Shown here in pieces: positions 34,147 to 44,002 of a stretch of 64,000 nucleotides of DNA. The notes below the pieces were generated by a model. The model worked only from the letters and a program-made list of their open reading frames with translations. It made no database searches and had not been told where the DNA came from. Source of the DNA: Aequorivita viscosa (GTDB lineage: Bacteria > Bacteroidota > Bacteroidia > Flavobacteriales > Flavobacteriaceae). The stretch spans positions 124,001 through 188,000 of the forward strand of contig NZ_FNNS01000001.1 in NCBI RefSeq assembly GCF_900106795.1, given 5' to 3'. Made by a program: the position numbers and the translations under genes. How positions within the stretch are numbered: the stretch's first letter is position 1; the number at the start of each line of letters is the position of its first letter.

Positions 34147-34620
34147 TCAAGAAAACTCTGCTAACTCCAAATTATAATCGTATTGAAGGTCTTCGTGCAA
34201 TGTGTTGATTTTCTTCCTAATATAATCGAGTTGCCTGTTGTATAAATTGGTAAGCGCTGTGTTTCTTGATATTGAAGGTTTAAAATCTTTTAGTTTACGG
34301 CAAAAATAAATTAAAAGTTCCACTTCAGTTTCTTTGTTTTGGGAATAGCGGATAAACTTCTTTATTTCCTTTAAAATTTTGCGTACACTTTTCTTAATAT
34401 AAAAGAAAGTTTTGGTGTTTATAGCTTCAAAATCAGCATCTATTTTGTTTTTAATGCTTTGTATGTAAGCCTCTTCATCTGTAGATTCAAACAATAGGTA
34501 CGTGAGGAGTTCTTTGTTTTCTTTTTTCGATTTTACTAAATGAATACATAAGTCGAGCAGTTCTTCAGCCGAATGGTGTTTTAATTCGGTTTTAATATCT
34601 TTTAAACTTGCTGCTTTCAT
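34147..34620 (-). CDS. Conserved hypothetical helical protein, 157 residues
   Basis: A soluble, all-helical, lysine-rich 157-residue protein. It opens with a hydrophilic helix pair (KAASLKDIKTELKHHSAEELLDLC), followed by repeated basic amphipathic helices (RKILKEIKKFIRYSQNKETEVELLIYFCRKLKDF). I recall similar proteins across flavobacteria without known function. It lies between arsC and the amidohydrolase on the same strand, with gaps of about 140-160 bases, so an operon is not certain. The gap to arsC contains CTCGCCAAGTCGCAAAG, which looks like a fragment of a dispersed repeat. Confidence 0.7.
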   Translation of the reverse strand: MKAASLKDIKTELKHHSAEELLDLCIHLVKSKKENKELLTYLLFESTDEEAYIQSIKNKIDADFEAINTKTFFYIKKSVRKILKEIKKFIRYSQNKETEVELLIYFCRKLKDFKPSISRNTALTNLYNRQLDYIRKKINTLHEDLQYDYNLELAEFS

Positions 34621-34761
34621 CGCTGACTTTTCAACAAAGATACTTGGGATTTTATCAAATAAAAACTTGGCATAGTTTGAATACGTTATAAACTAAATAT
34701 CCGCTATGAAAAAAGTTTGTTTGATCAATAGCGGATATGCAGTTATTTCTGTTAATAAGGT

Positions 34762-36501
34762 TTAATTTTTATAAATGGTTTTTCCCTCTTTAATTGATTC
34801 TACTATAGTTATTTCATTAATTTTAAGCGGATCGATTTTCAATGGATTTTTGTCTAGAATAACAAAATCGGCTAATTTTCCTTCAGCTAAAGTTCCCTTA
34901 CTATTTTCTTCAAAATATTGTTTTGCAGCCCAAATTGTTAATGTTTTTAAGCCTTCGTAAGGAGTTAAACGTTGATCGGGACCTAATACTTTTCCGCTTC
35001 GCGTAACTCTATTTACAGTGGCATCTAAAACACGCATAGATTTTGGGAAAGTTACAGGAGCATCGTGGTGTGAAGTGAGGTTAATTCCAGCATCCAATAC
35101 ATCTCGTGTTGGCGATATATATGAAGCTCTCGGCTCACCCAAAACAGATTCAACGTGCCAATCTCCCCAATAAAACGTATGCATTGGAAAGAGCGATGCG
35201 TACATTTTTAACCTTACCAGTTCTGGAATTTGATCTTTTCGCAAGGTCTGCCCGTGAATAAGCACAGTGCGATGGTCTGGATAATCATATTCTTTTTCAG
35301 CTTTATCTACGGCTTGAATGTATTGGTCTATTGCTGCGTCTCCATTACTGTGACAGATAATTTGCCACTTATTTTTAAATGCCGTTGAAACTAAGTTGGT
35401 AACTGTGCTGTCTTCCATTACTGCATAGCCTTTATAGCATCCATCTCTACCCTCGGGATTTACGTGATAGCACTTAGATAAAAAAGCTGTTTTTCCTTGC
35501 GGAGAACCATCTAGCGTTAACTTAACACCTCCGATTCTGAACTTATTTTTGTAGTTGTGCGACGGACTGTAATCGTCTTGTGCAATATAATCTGTACCTA
35601 GTGCTATATCTGGATATGCAACTACGTCCATTACGAAAACATCATTATCAGCGCCTGCTTTTAAAGCCGTTAGCTGTTCTGGAGTGGTTCGCCCATCTTG
35701 TGCGGTTAGGTATCCATTTTTAGCATATTCTTCTTGTCCTTTCTTGAGAAACTTCATCGCCATTTCGTCATCCATTTTGGCTAAAATTGGAAATAAAACA
35801 TTAAAAATAGCAGCTTCTTCAAGCACGCCATTTGGGTTTCCATTTTTATCTCTTCTTATAACACCGCCCTCGGGATCCTTAGTGTCTTTCGTGATATTCA
35901 ACATTTCTAAACCCTTAGTGTTTGTAACGCCCAAATGTCCAGATTGGTGAATAATTACAACAGGAAATTCAGTGCTAACCCTGTCTAAATCGGTTGCTTT
36001 GGGATGATTCATTTCCTCTAATTGAGAGTCGTCATAACCACTACCAATAATCCAACCCATTTTATCTTGAATATACTTGCCATCTTCAGAGTCTTTATAC
36101 GTAATTAAGGTATTGACGACCGCTTCGATATTTTTTCCAGGACCGTCGGGTGGTGGAAGAAGGTTGGCACATAAAGCGGTAAATCCAACATTAAAAAAAT
36201 GTCCATGCGAATCGAGAAACGCCGGAAGCATTGTTTTTCCTTTAAGGTCTATTTCTTTTGCCTTCCCTTGATACTTTTTAAGGGCTTCAGTTTTTGATCC
36301 AATAAATACAATTTTGCCGTTTTCCTGCACTACGGCCTCGGCATAATTAGGTGTTTCTCCTTCCATTGTAAGAATATCACCTCCAAAATAAATAGCTGAG
36401 TTTGTCGCGACTGTGTCAATAGAAGTAGGTTCATCTTTTGCATTTTCTTTACATGATAGTATTACTGCGATTAGTAAAATGGCTAAAATAATTTTTTTCA
36501 T
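34762..36501 (-). CDS. Lipoprotein amidohydrolase of the YtcJ-like family
   Basis: A 579-residue metal-dependent amidohydrolase with a lipoprotein signal peptide (KKIILAILLIAVILSC, lipid-modified Cys at about 17). The amidohydrolase barrel shows the metal motif DSHGHFFNVG near 97-106, RIGGVKLTLDGSPQGKTAF near 325, HSNGDAAIDQYIQAVDKA near 387, and ASYISPTRDVLDAGINLTSHHDAP near 460. The C-terminal beta domain has GTLAEGKLADFVILDKNPL. YtcJ-like enzymes hydrolyse N-substituted amides; the substrate is unknown. The lipid anchor puts it in the periplasm or at the cell surface, fitting use of exogenous amides. Confidence 0.9.
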   Translation of the reverse strand: MKKIILAILLIAVILSCKENAKDEPTSIDTVATNSAIYFGGDILTMEGETPNYAEAVVQENGKIVFIGSKTEALKKYQGKAKEIDLKGKTMLPAFLDSHGHFFNVGFTALCANLLPPPDGPGKNIEAVVNTLITYKDSEDGKYIQDKMGWIIGSGYDDSQLEEMNHPKATDLDRVSTEFPVVIIHQSGHLGVTNTKGLEMLNITKDTKDPEGGVIRRDKNGNPNGVLEEAAIFNVLFPILAKMDDEMAMKFLKKGQEEYAKNGYLTAQDGRTTPEQLTALKAGADNDVFVMDVVAYPDIALGTDYIAQDDYSPSHNYKNKFRIGGVKLTLDGSPQGKTAFLSKCYHVNPEGRDGCYKGYAVMEDSTVTNLVSTAFKNKWQIICHSNGDAAIDQYIQAVDKAEKEYDYPDHRTVLIHGQTLRKDQIPELVRLKMYASLFPMHTFYWGDWHVESVLGEPRASYISPTRDVLDAGINLTSHHDAPVTFPKSMRVLDATVNRVTRSGKVLGPDQRLTPYEGLKTLTIWAAKQYFEENSKGTLAEGKLADFVILDKNPLKIDPLKINEITIVESIKEGKTIYKN

Positions 36502-36655
36502 AAAAATTTGAATTATTGGTTGTTGTATTAGAATTGATGATTTTATAAGTGATAACTTTAAAAACGAGTTAAAATTAATAGTATTTTTTAAATTTTAAAA
36601 ACATCTGAAAATATGATTTTATAATTTATTTTAGGAAATGAAGTAAAACTTTATG

Positions 36656-36663
36656 TAACTTTC
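36656..36663 (+). promoter_or_regulatory. Candidate -7 element of the outer membrane operon
   Basis: TAACTTTC is a 7/8 match to TAnnTTTG, 24 bases upstream of the GTG start at 36687. The leader is short. Confidence 0.3.
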
Positions 36664-36686
36664 AGGAAATTTCAGAACGATCCCCC

Positions 36687-37400
36687 GTGAACCGAGTGTA
36701 TCTATTTCTATTCCTTATTCTTTTCATTTCATTTTTTGCGACTGCTCAAACAGCTTCTCAAGATAATATATACAAAACGTATGATCAACTCGTAGGATTA
36801 GAAAACACAAGCCTTTATAACGGTACCGAATTTACCGACTCTTATCTCAATACAAATGGCACCTTTCGATACCTTGAAAGGTTCGATTATGTGAAAGGTT
36901 CAGTCGTTTATAAAGGTGAGTATTTCGTAGATGTATTGTTGAAATACGATGTGTTTGAAGATAACTTACTAACCAAATCTAATGATAACTTAAGCATTTT
37001 TGAAGTCAAACTTATTCCTGAATTTGTTTCAAGCTTTAAACTACACGGCCGCCATTTTATGCGAAAGACAATTTTTGAAAAAAGTGAGTTTTTTGAAGTA
37101 GCTTATGAAGGAAATGCTATCAATTTGTATATTAAACACAGGCTAAAGAAACGCGAAAAAGCATTAAATACTGGAGTTCAACATAATTTTAAACCTATAA
37201 ATTATTATGTTTTTAGGTATAAAGAAAGTTATTATAAAGTAGAATCGATAAGTGATTTACGACGTGCACTTCCCGAAGTTAAGGATCAGATTAATAGCTT
37301 TCGTAAATCTCAAAAAACGCTCTACAAAAAGGATCGAGATAGCTTTATGATAAAGCTTTCAAATTACATAGACAAACTTCCCGAATTGGATACCCTGTAA
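36687..37400 (+). CDS. Secreted protein of unknown function, first gene of the receptor operon
   Basis: A 237-residue protein with a signal peptide (about 1-21, LFLFLILFISFFATAQ). The mature region shows a beta-rich N-terminal part (NTSLYNGTEFTDSYLNTNGT, KGSVVYKGEYFVDVLLKYDVFEDNL) and a basic helical C-terminal part. I do not recognise the family. It starts with GTG at 36687; a second GTG two codons later is an alternative. The TonB receptor gene follows after 18 bases, so it probably works with that receptor at the cell envelope. Confidence 0.75.
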   Translation: MNRVYLFLFLILFISFFATAQTASQDNIYKTYDQLVGLENTSLYNGTEFTDSYLNTNGTFRYLERFDYVKGSVVYKGEYFVDVLLKYDVFEDNLLTKSNDNLSIFEVKLIPEFVSSFKLHGRHFMRKTIFEKSEFFEVAYEGNAINLYIKHRLKKREKALNTGVQHNFKPINYYVFRYKESYYKVESISDLRRALPEVKDQINSFRKSQKTLYKKDRDSFMIKLSNYIDKLPELDTL

Positions 37401-37418
37401 ATTTACCATAGCTTAAAT

Positions 37419-40181
37419 ATGAAAAAAGAGCACCTTCTTCTGTTACTCATAATGCTAATTTCTTTGTGGAAGGTTCGTGCTCAGAACAATCAGAACATCA
37501 ATATTCAATTTGAAAATACACCTTTAAAAGAGGCTGTTTTACAATTGGAAGAAGCTTCTTCATTCAGTTTTTATTTTGATGAAGATTGGCTAAAAGGCTA
37601 CTTTGTATCGAAAGCGTTTGAAAATGAGTCAATTACCGTTGTTTTAGATGGAATTTTCGAGAACACAAACATTAATTATCTTGTGAGAGATGAAAAAATA
37701 ATACTCGTAAACAATTCGTATATATATACCAATTTACCTGAGAATTTCTTTAACGGGGCAGCAGAAAAGAAAACCTATAAACAGGAAAATATTGCTCCTA
37801 TTTTTCAGGAAGAGTATACAAGCCAAACTACGATTCAGCATAGAAAGTTGGTAACAATAGGGAAACAACTACCAAATTCGGCTAACAGAACGTATGTGCT
37901 TTCTGGAACATTTACAAATTCGAGCACAGGCGAACCATTGCAAAATCTTTCAATTTCTACTGTAGATCGATCAAAATACGCAGTTACCGATTCTAACGGG
38001 TATTTCAGCTTGCGGCTTCCATACGGTTTAAATAAGTTGGAAACGAATCTTTTAGGATTTGAAAAAATTCGACAAGACGTGATAATGTATGGCGATGGAG
38101 AAATAAAGTTGCGCCTTCGTGAAAATACCGAATCTTTAGAGGAGGTTGTTGTAAAGTCTAAAAAAGACGTAAATGTTCGTGATGCTGTGGTTGGAGTTAC
38201 GAGTATCAATATTGAATCTGTGAAAACAATTCCCTTAGTTTTGGGAGAGCGTGATTTGTTGAAGGTTGCGACAACAATGCCAGGAATTAAAACAGCAGGT
38301 GAAGGATCTAGTGGTTTCAACGTTCGCGGGGGAAGGGCAGATCAAAACCTTATTTTGTTAGACGATGCCGTTCTTTATAATCCTTCACACTTTTTAGGCT
38401 TCTTTTCTGCAGTAAACCCTTTTACCACTGGGAGTATGCAAGTTTATAAAGCTAGTATTCCAGCAGAATATGGTGGAAGGCTTTCTTCGGTGTTCGACAT
38501 TGAAACTAAATCAGGAAGCATGGAAAAATTTAAAGGTGAAGGTTCTGTTGGGCCAATAACAGCCAACCTCGCTATTGAAGCACCTATTGTTAAAGAAAAA
38601 GCATCGGTAATCGCAGGTTTTAGAGCCACTTATTCCGATTGGATTTTAAGAAGTTTAGATGAAGAACAACTTAAAAATAGTGAAGCTTCATTTTATGACG
38701 GGATTGTAAAATACAAACATAATATCGACAATAATAACACGCTTGAAAGCACTGTTTACTTTAGTAAAGATCGTTTTAGTATTACGTCCGATTCTATTTT
38801 TGACTATCAAAACAGGTTAATTTCATTTAAATACGGTCATGCTTTTAATGAAAAGAATAGGGCAGAGGTGCTTTTTGCAAGTAGTCAGTATAAATACGGG
38901 ATTAATTATGAAGCTCGCGCCAATAAAGACTTCGACTTTGGTTATGAACTAAACGAATATCAAGCAAAGTTCAATTTTAATTATAAATTCAGTAAGCAGC
39001 ATAAATTCACCTACGGACTAAGTAGTAAGTTATACGCAATAGATCCTGGTAATATTTCGCCAATCGGTGCTAACTCCGATGTAACGGAAAAAAGCATCAA
39101 TCGCGAAAAAGGCTTAGAATCTGCTGTTTATTTTTCAGATATGTTTGAGGTGAATGATAAATTGTTAATCGATATAGGCTTACGCTATTCGTTCTATGCT
39201 TCTTTGGGCGCCGCTACTCAAAACGTTTACGCCGAGGGAGTTCCAAAAAGTGAAAATTCCATTATAGAAGTGAAGAACTATGACAACAATGAGTTCATTA
39301 AAACCTATGGTGGTCCTGAATATCGTATCTCCGCACGTTATTTACTCGGAAATAACTTTTCTGTAAAGGGTGGATTTAACACGACAATTCAATATTTGCA
39401 TCTCTTATCTACGAATACAACAATGTCTCCAACCGATATTTGGAAATTATCCGATTTAAACGTCGAACCTCAACGCGCTAGTCAATATAGCCTTGGGTTT
39501 TTCAAAAACCTACCCGATCAAAGCATCGAATTAAGTGTTGAAGGTTATTATAAAAAGATGAAAGATATATTGGATTATAAGGTTGGAGCTCAATTAATTT
39601 TAAACGAAACTTTAGAAACCGAATTATTACAAGGCCAAGGAAAAGCGTATGGTGTGGAATTTCTATTGAAGAAAAATGAAGGAAGATTCAACGGTTATCT
39701 TGGTTATAGTTATTCGCGATCTTTTGTAAAACTCGATAGCCAGTTGCTTCAAGAACGCGTGAATTACGGTAATTTTTTTCCAGCGAATTATGATAAGCCA
39801 CACGATTTTACGGTAGTAGCAAATTATAAACTAACCAAACGATTTAGCTTTTCAGGTAACTTCACGTATCAAACCGGAAGGCCGATTACCTATCCTGTTG
39901 GTCGTTTTTATTTTGCTGGAGAGGAACAGGTGCTTTACAGCGACAGAAACCAATATCGTATCCCAGATTATTTTAGGTTAGACCTAGGTGTAAATATTGA
40001 AGGAAACCATAAACGGAACAAATTAGCGCATAGTTTTATTAATATTTCAGTATATAATGTGTTGGGAAGAAACAATCCGTATTCTGTGTTTTTTGTTAAT
40101 GAAGCGGGGCAAATTCAAGCCTATAAAACTTCAATATTTTCGGTGCCTGTGCCTACCATTACGTATAATTTTAAGTTTTAA
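37419..40181 (+). CDS. TonB-dependent receptor with N-terminal STN-like domain
   Basis: A 920-residue outer membrane receptor. A signal peptide (1-21, ending VRAQ) leads to an STN-like domain (about 23-95; INIQFENTPLKEAVLQLEEA), a carboxypeptidase-regulatory-like domain (about 160-245), a plug (about 265-380; GFNVRGGRADQNLILLDDAVLYN) and a 22-strand-type barrel ending in PTITYNFKF with the C-terminal Phe. STN domains often signal to anti-sigma factors, but no sigma/anti-sigma pair is in the window. The DUF4249 gene starts two bases after its stop, which is a recurring pair in Bacteroidota. The ligand is unknown. Confidence 0.93.
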   Translation: MKKEHLLLLLIMLISLWKVRAQNNQNINIQFENTPLKEAVLQLEEASSFSFYFDEDWLKGYFVSKAFENESITVVLDGIFENTNINYLVRDEKIILVNNSYIYTNLPENFFNGAAEKKTYKQENIAPIFQEEYTSQTTIQHRKLVTIGKQLPNSANRTYVLSGTFTNSSTGEPLQNLSISTVDRSKYAVTDSNGYFSLRLPYGLNKLETNLLGFEKIRQDVIMYGDGEIKLRLRENTESLEEVVVKSKKDVNVRDAVVGVTSINIESVKTIPLVLGERDLLKVATTMPGIKTAGEGSSGFNVRGGRADQNLILLDDAVLYNPSHFLGFFSAVNPFTTGSMQVYKASIPAEYGGRLSSVFDIETKSGSMEKFKGEGSVGPITANLAIEAPIVKEKASVIAGFRATYSDWILRSLDEEQLKNSEASFYDGIVKYKHNIDNNNTLESTVYFSKDRFSITSDSIFDYQNRLISFKYGHAFNEKNRAEVLFASSQYKYGINYEARANKDFDFGYELNEYQAKFNFNYKFSKQHKFTYGLSSKLYAIDPGNISPIGANSDVTEKSINREKGLESAVYFSDMFEVNDKLLIDIGLRYSFYASLGAATQNVYAEGVPKSENSIIEVKNYDNNEFIKTYGGPEYRISARYLLGNNFSVKGGFNTTIQYLHLLSTNTTMSPTDIWKLSDLNVEPQRASQYSLGFFKNLPDQSIELSVEGYYKKMKDILDYKVGAQLILNETLETELLQGQGKAYGVEFLLKKNEGRFNGYLGYSYSRSFVKLDSQLLQERVNYGNFFPANYDKPHDFTVVANYKLTKRFSFSGNFTYQTGRPITYPVGRFYFAGEEQVLYSDRNQYRIPDYFRLDLGVNIEGNHKRNKLAHSFINISVYNVLGRNNPYSVFFVNEAGQIQAYKTSIFSVPVPTITYNFKF

Positions 40182-40183
40182 AA

Positions 40184-41383
40184 ATGAAGAGCAAAATTGT
40201 AGGATTATTAATAGTGCTATCAGCCCTTCTTTTACAATTGGGGTGTACAGAACCATTTGAAATAGAATCGCAAGGATATGAAAGTATTTTGGTGGTGGAA
40301 AGCACTATTACTAATGAAATGAAAAGGCAAATTGTTAAATTAAGCAGAACATCGCCTTTAGAGTCAAATTCAATATTGTTTGAAGATAATGCAGATGTAA
40401 ATGTGGTAACTAACAACGGCGGGTTTTTCCATTTTTCGCAAGATTTCGAAACAGGATTGTATATTTCCGATCGTCCATTCCGTGCACAGCCCAATGTGTT
40501 ATATAGGTTAGAAATTAGTACAAACGATGGTAGTTTATATCGTTCTTCCAATGTTGAAATGCTCCCTGTTGTTCCCATTGGAGAGCTTTTTGCAGATCGT
40601 GTTATAGAAAACAGTGAAAATAAAGATGGTGTAGAAGTTTTGGTGAATACAGAAGATCCATTGGGCAATGCAAAATATTTTAGATACGAATTTGAAGAAA
40701 CATATAAAGTTGTGGTTCCACATCCATCACCTTATAGTGTTGAAATAACCGATTATGTTCCTTTTCCCGAATCGTATACCGTGGTGCTTACACCTCGAAC
40801 TCCAGAAGAAGTTTGTTACACAACTGAGTACTCAACTGGAATTATTCAAACAAGTACCACCACCTTGAATCAAAATAAGGTGTTTCGTTATCCTATTAAA
40901 TATATTTCAAAAAAAGACCCTAAATTTCGTGAGCGCTACAGCATCTTGGTTCGGCAATATGTGCAAAGTGTTGAGGCGTTTACTTTCAATAAAATCTTAA
41001 AAGATTTGGGTGATTCCGAAAGTCTGCTATCGCAAGGACAGCCTGGATATCCGGTAGGTAATATAACTTCCAATTTAAATGCAGACGAAAAAGTAATCGG
41101 TTTTTTTGAAGTTTCATCAGTAAGCTCCCGAAGAATATTTTTCAATTATGAAGATTTCGGTTTTACAAAACCGCCTTATTTTCAAGAATGTGAGGTTTAT
41201 ACCCTTGATTACAGAAAAAATAACGATCCCAATGAACGAGAAGTGCTGCGAACTTCTATTTTATATTACGGTTATCAAGTGATAAGCGGAAGCTCTAATG
41301 GTATCTATAAAATTGTTGAACCCGAATGTAGTGTTTGCACTTATTTTTCATCAAATGTAAAACCCGACTTTTGGGAAGATTAA
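40184..41383 (+). CDS. DUF4249 lipoprotein
   Basis: A 399-residue lipoprotein (LIVLSALLLQLGC, Cys at about 21) of the DUF4249 family. The start of the mature part, EPFEIESQGYESILVVESTITNE, and the repeated beta-strand pattern fit the family, as does the C-terminal cysteine-containing GIYKIVEPECSVCTYF. DUF4249 proteins are usually encoded next to a TonB receptor with a carboxypeptidase-like N-terminus and are probably surface or periplasmic partners of it. It begins two bases after the receptor stop, and the next gene begins two bases after its own stop. Confidence 0.9.
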   Translation: MKSKIVGLLIVLSALLLQLGCTEPFEIESQGYESILVVESTITNEMKRQIVKLSRTSPLESNSILFEDNADVNVVTNNGGFFHFSQDFETGLYISDRPFRAQPNVLYRLEISTNDGSLYRSSNVEMLPVVPIGELFADRVIENSENKDGVEVLVNTEDPLGNAKYFRYEFEETYKVVVPHPSPYSVEITDYVPFPESYTVVLTPRTPEEVCYTTEYSTGIIQTSTTTLNQNKVFRYPIKYISKKDPKFRERYSILVRQYVQSVEAFTFNKILKDLGDSESLLSQGQPGYPVGNITSNLNADEKVIGFFEVSSVSSRRIFFNYEDFGFTKPPYFQECEVYTLDYRKNNDPNEREVLRTSILYYGYQVISGSSNGIYKIVEPECSVCTYFSSNVKPDFWED

Positions 41384-41385
41384 TT

Positions 41386-43113
41386 ATGAATAAAACCTTA
41401 TACATAGTAGTATTTCTTCTAATTGGAATTGGAGCATTTGCACAAATTCCTAAAAACGAAATCGATGTTAATATAAACGTATTTCCAAAAGAAAAACCAG
41501 CACTTTCAATCAACTCCAATGCACTTTTAGCGGGAGAAGCGTTGCTTTATAAAATAGCAATACTAAATGAAGCAAATAAAGAGAGTGAGTTGAGTAAAAT
41601 AGCATACGTTTCATTAAGAAATCAAAGTGATTCAGTGGTGTTCAATCATAAACTAAAATTGAAAAATGGGAGCGGATATGGCGATTTTTTCCTTCCAGCA
41701 GATTTAAAAACAGGAGTTTATAACTTAATTGGATACACTAACTTTTCCCGTAACAACACTGCCGAAGCTATTGATGAAAAAACCATCTACGTTGTAAATA
41801 CTTTTATGGAAAACAGAGGTGTTTCAAAATCGGCTGACACCGTGAGAGTTAATGCGATAGACACGAAAGGCGTTAGCTCTTTCACTCACGGGAGTAATGA
41901 GCAATCCATCAGGATAAAAACGGATAAACAATCTTACGGATATCGCGAGAAAGTGAAATTATCACTTGAGTCGCCAATTAAAAATAAAGGAAATTATGTG
42001 CTTTCTGTAAGGCAAGTGAACCCTATAGAAATTTCGAATAAGGTTTCAATGCATTCACAACAAAACAGTTTCAAAACCTTTTATCTTCCTGAACTCAGGG
42101 GAGAAGTTGTTACAGGAGTTGTTTTATCTAAAAAGAATAGCACTCCCGTTGTAAATAAGGAAGTTTCATTTACCATTCCTGGAAAAGAATTTGTTTTCAA
42201 GCTGGCTAAAACTGATAAGTATGGACGATTTTTCTTTTCAGTTTTGGAGGATTACAATGCAGAAAAAAGTATAATACAAATAATAGGAGAGAAGGGAGAT
42301 ACCGAAAATTATGAACTTGTTTTGGATGACAAAAATTTGATTTTGCGCAATTCGAAGCCAAGTATTTTAAAGATTGACCCAAACCTTAAGGAATGGTTGC
42401 AAGAACGGAGCGTTCAGCTTCAAGTCGAAAATGCCTATTTTGAAAAAAAACGGGACAGTGTACATCCCAGAAAATTACATCCCACATTTTTTAATGATAT
42501 GGGGGTGCTTTATAGGCTTGATGATTTTACCCGTTTTTCAACGGTGAGAGAGACTTTTGTAGAAATTATTACGCTTGCAGCAATAAGGGGTTCGGGAGTA
42601 AACACACGGTTTTTGGTTTATAATGAGTATGACCCCAACAAACTTGGTAAATTTAATGATATCCCTCCTTTAGTTCTGCTCGATGGAATGATGATTCAAG
42701 ACAACGAGGAACTACTAAACTACAACGCAAGAGACATTAAAAGCATTCGAGTTGTTAGTAAGCCTTACCGTTATGGCCCAAAATTATTTAGCGGAATTAT
42801 TTCAATTGAAACCATAAAAGGTGATTTTGTGCTTTCTGAAAAAAATCTAATTGAAAAGATTGCTTTACAGCCGGCAGTAGAAGAAAAACAGTACTTTAAA
42901 CCTGATTATAAAGAAGGTTCTAAACTTTCAAGAATACCCGATTATCGCGTACAATTACTTTGGAATCCTCAAGTGGATCTTACTAGTTCAGAATATACTA
43001 CCGCGTTTTACACATCAGATGTTTCGGGAATTTTCGAAATTTTATTGGAAGGCTACACCAATAAAGGCCAGTTTATTTCTACAAAAAGCTACTTTACAGT
43101 AACGGAGAATTAG
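41386..43113 (+). CDS. Secreted MG2-like protein with a plug-like segment but no barrel
   Basis: A 575-residue protein with a signal peptide (1-20, ending GAFAQ). The first domain (about 30-130; SINSNALLAGEALLYKIAIL, GVYNLIGYTNFSRN) resembles alpha-2-macroglobulin MG2-type beta domains. A second beta module follows (about 165-300). Residues about 425-485 (PPLVLLDGMMIQDNEELL, then DIKSIRVVSK and SGIISIETIKGDF) read like a TonB plug. The protein ends soon after, with no barrel. Related flavobacterial proteins exist near receptors. The ATG at 41386 is preferred to an upstream TTG at 41335, because the signal peptide begins there. It is the last gene of the operon. Confidence 0.72.
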   Translation: MNKTLYIVVFLLIGIGAFAQIPKNEIDVNINVFPKEKPALSINSNALLAGEALLYKIAILNEANKESELSKIAYVSLRNQSDSVVFNHKLKLKNGSGYGDFFLPADLKTGVYNLIGYTNFSRNNTAEAIDEKTIYVVNTFMENRGVSKSADTVRVNAIDTKGVSSFTHGSNEQSIRIKTDKQSYGYREKVKLSLESPIKNKGNYVLSVRQVNPIEISNKVSMHSQQNSFKTFYLPELRGEVVTGVVLSKKNSTPVVNKEVSFTIPGKEFVFKLAKTDKYGRFFFSVLEDYNAEKSIIQIIGEKGDTENYELVLDDKNLILRNSKPSILKIDPNLKEWLQERSVQLQVENAYFEKKRDSVHPRKLHPTFFNDMGVLYRLDDFTRFSTVRETFVEIITLAAIRGSGVNTRFLVYNEYDPNKLGKFNDIPPLVLLDGMMIQDNEELLNYNARDIKSIRVVSKPYRYGPKLFSGIISIETIKGDFVLSEKNLIEKIALQPAVEEKQYFKPDYKEGSKLSRIPDYRVQLLWNPQVDLTSSEYTTAFYTSDVSGIFEILLEGYTNKGQFISTKSYFTVTEN

Positions 43114-43166
43114 AATAGGTAAAAACTGTAGAATTTAAGAGCGTTGAAGCAATTATTCCCAAAAAT

Positions 43167-43220
43167 CGTCAATTCGTACATCCCAAATCGTACATCCCAA
43201 ACCCTTATTCGTCAATTCGT
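43167..43220. repeat. Short repeats TCGTACATCCCAAA x2 and TCGTCAATTCGT x2
   Basis: TCGTACATCCCAAA occurs twice in tandem (43174-43187 and 43188-43201). TCGTCAATTCGT brackets it at 43167-43178 and 43209-43220. The right copy lies inside the last codons of the leftward gene 43205-44002. No stem for a terminator is seen between these convergent genes. Confidence 0.7.
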
Positions 43221-44002
43221 GACCTATATTCCCGACTTTTTCTATTCAAAAATGCAATAATTTCCATACTGTTTCCTTTCATAACTTTTTTATAATCAGG
43301 GTCGTCTTCACAATAGAAAATAAAGGAATAAACCTTAAATTCTTCAATTTTAAGCGCGTCGGTAAAGTACGATTCGGGAAATTTATCAAGAAGTGATAAG
43401 GTTAATTGATATGTTTTTTCAAATTCGACACGGCGCTTCAACATTTTTGTGCGTCCCGAGATCATATTTATAAGCGCATCTACAGGGCCAGAATTTGCCG
43501 CTGAAAGTAATCGCTGGGTTTTTGGTATTTTCTTTAAATCGGCATTTGGCAAACCTATAGATGTGGCGGTAATAGGTTCGATTGTATGAATAATATTGGC
43601 ATCGGAGCCAACATAACTTGTTAGCGATCTTCTTAGCGTAACAGCTGCAAGTTCATTCATTTTTTCGCTAAGGTTAATAGCAATTTTTTTAGTCACCATT
43701 TGTTCGTCGCCAATAACAAGTGTTGTGGCTTGAATATGGATAGCAGAAATAGAAAGCGTGTCGTTTAAAGCAACTGCAATCCAAAATTCTCCGTTGGCAT
43801 TTGTAACCGTTCCTTTGTTTGATGATAAATTCAGAATGTTAATTCCTTCGACGTCAACATCAGCTGCGGCAGTGATTTTCCCCTCCAAAGAAACTCTTTG
43901 TGAATACATATTGCTGAAAAGAAGTAAGACGATTATAAATACTATCCATTTAAATAGGGAAGTGTTTGCTTTAAATGGATTTGTAATAGAAATATTTGTC
44001 AT
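43205..44002 (-). CDS. Carboxypeptidase-regulatory-like domain protein, envelope
   Basis: A 265-residue protein with an N-terminal signal/anchor helix (about 18-34, LFKWIVFIIVLLLFSNMYSQ) and a carboxypeptidase-D-regulatory-like beta domain (about 36-115; VSLEGKITAAADVDVEGINILNL, GTVTNANGEFWIAV). The rest is helical, ending in a basic NRKSREYRSRIDE tail. Such single-domain proteins are common and uncharacterised in flavobacteria. It is convergent with the outer membrane operon and has a 392-base gap to its other neighbour. Confidence 0.8.
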   Translation of the reverse strand: MTNISITNPFKANTSLFKWIVFIIVLLLFSNMYSQRVSLEGKITAAADVDVEGINILNLSSNKGTVTNANGEFWIAVALNDTLSISAIHIQATTLVIGDEQMVTKKIAINLSEKMNELAAVTLRRSLTSYVGSDANIIHTIEPITATSIGLPNADLKKIPKTQRLLSAANSGPVDALINMISGRTKMLKRRVEFEKTYQLTLSLLDKFPESYFTDALKIEEFKVYSFIFYCEDDPDYKKVMKGNSMEIIAFLNRKSREYRSRIDE

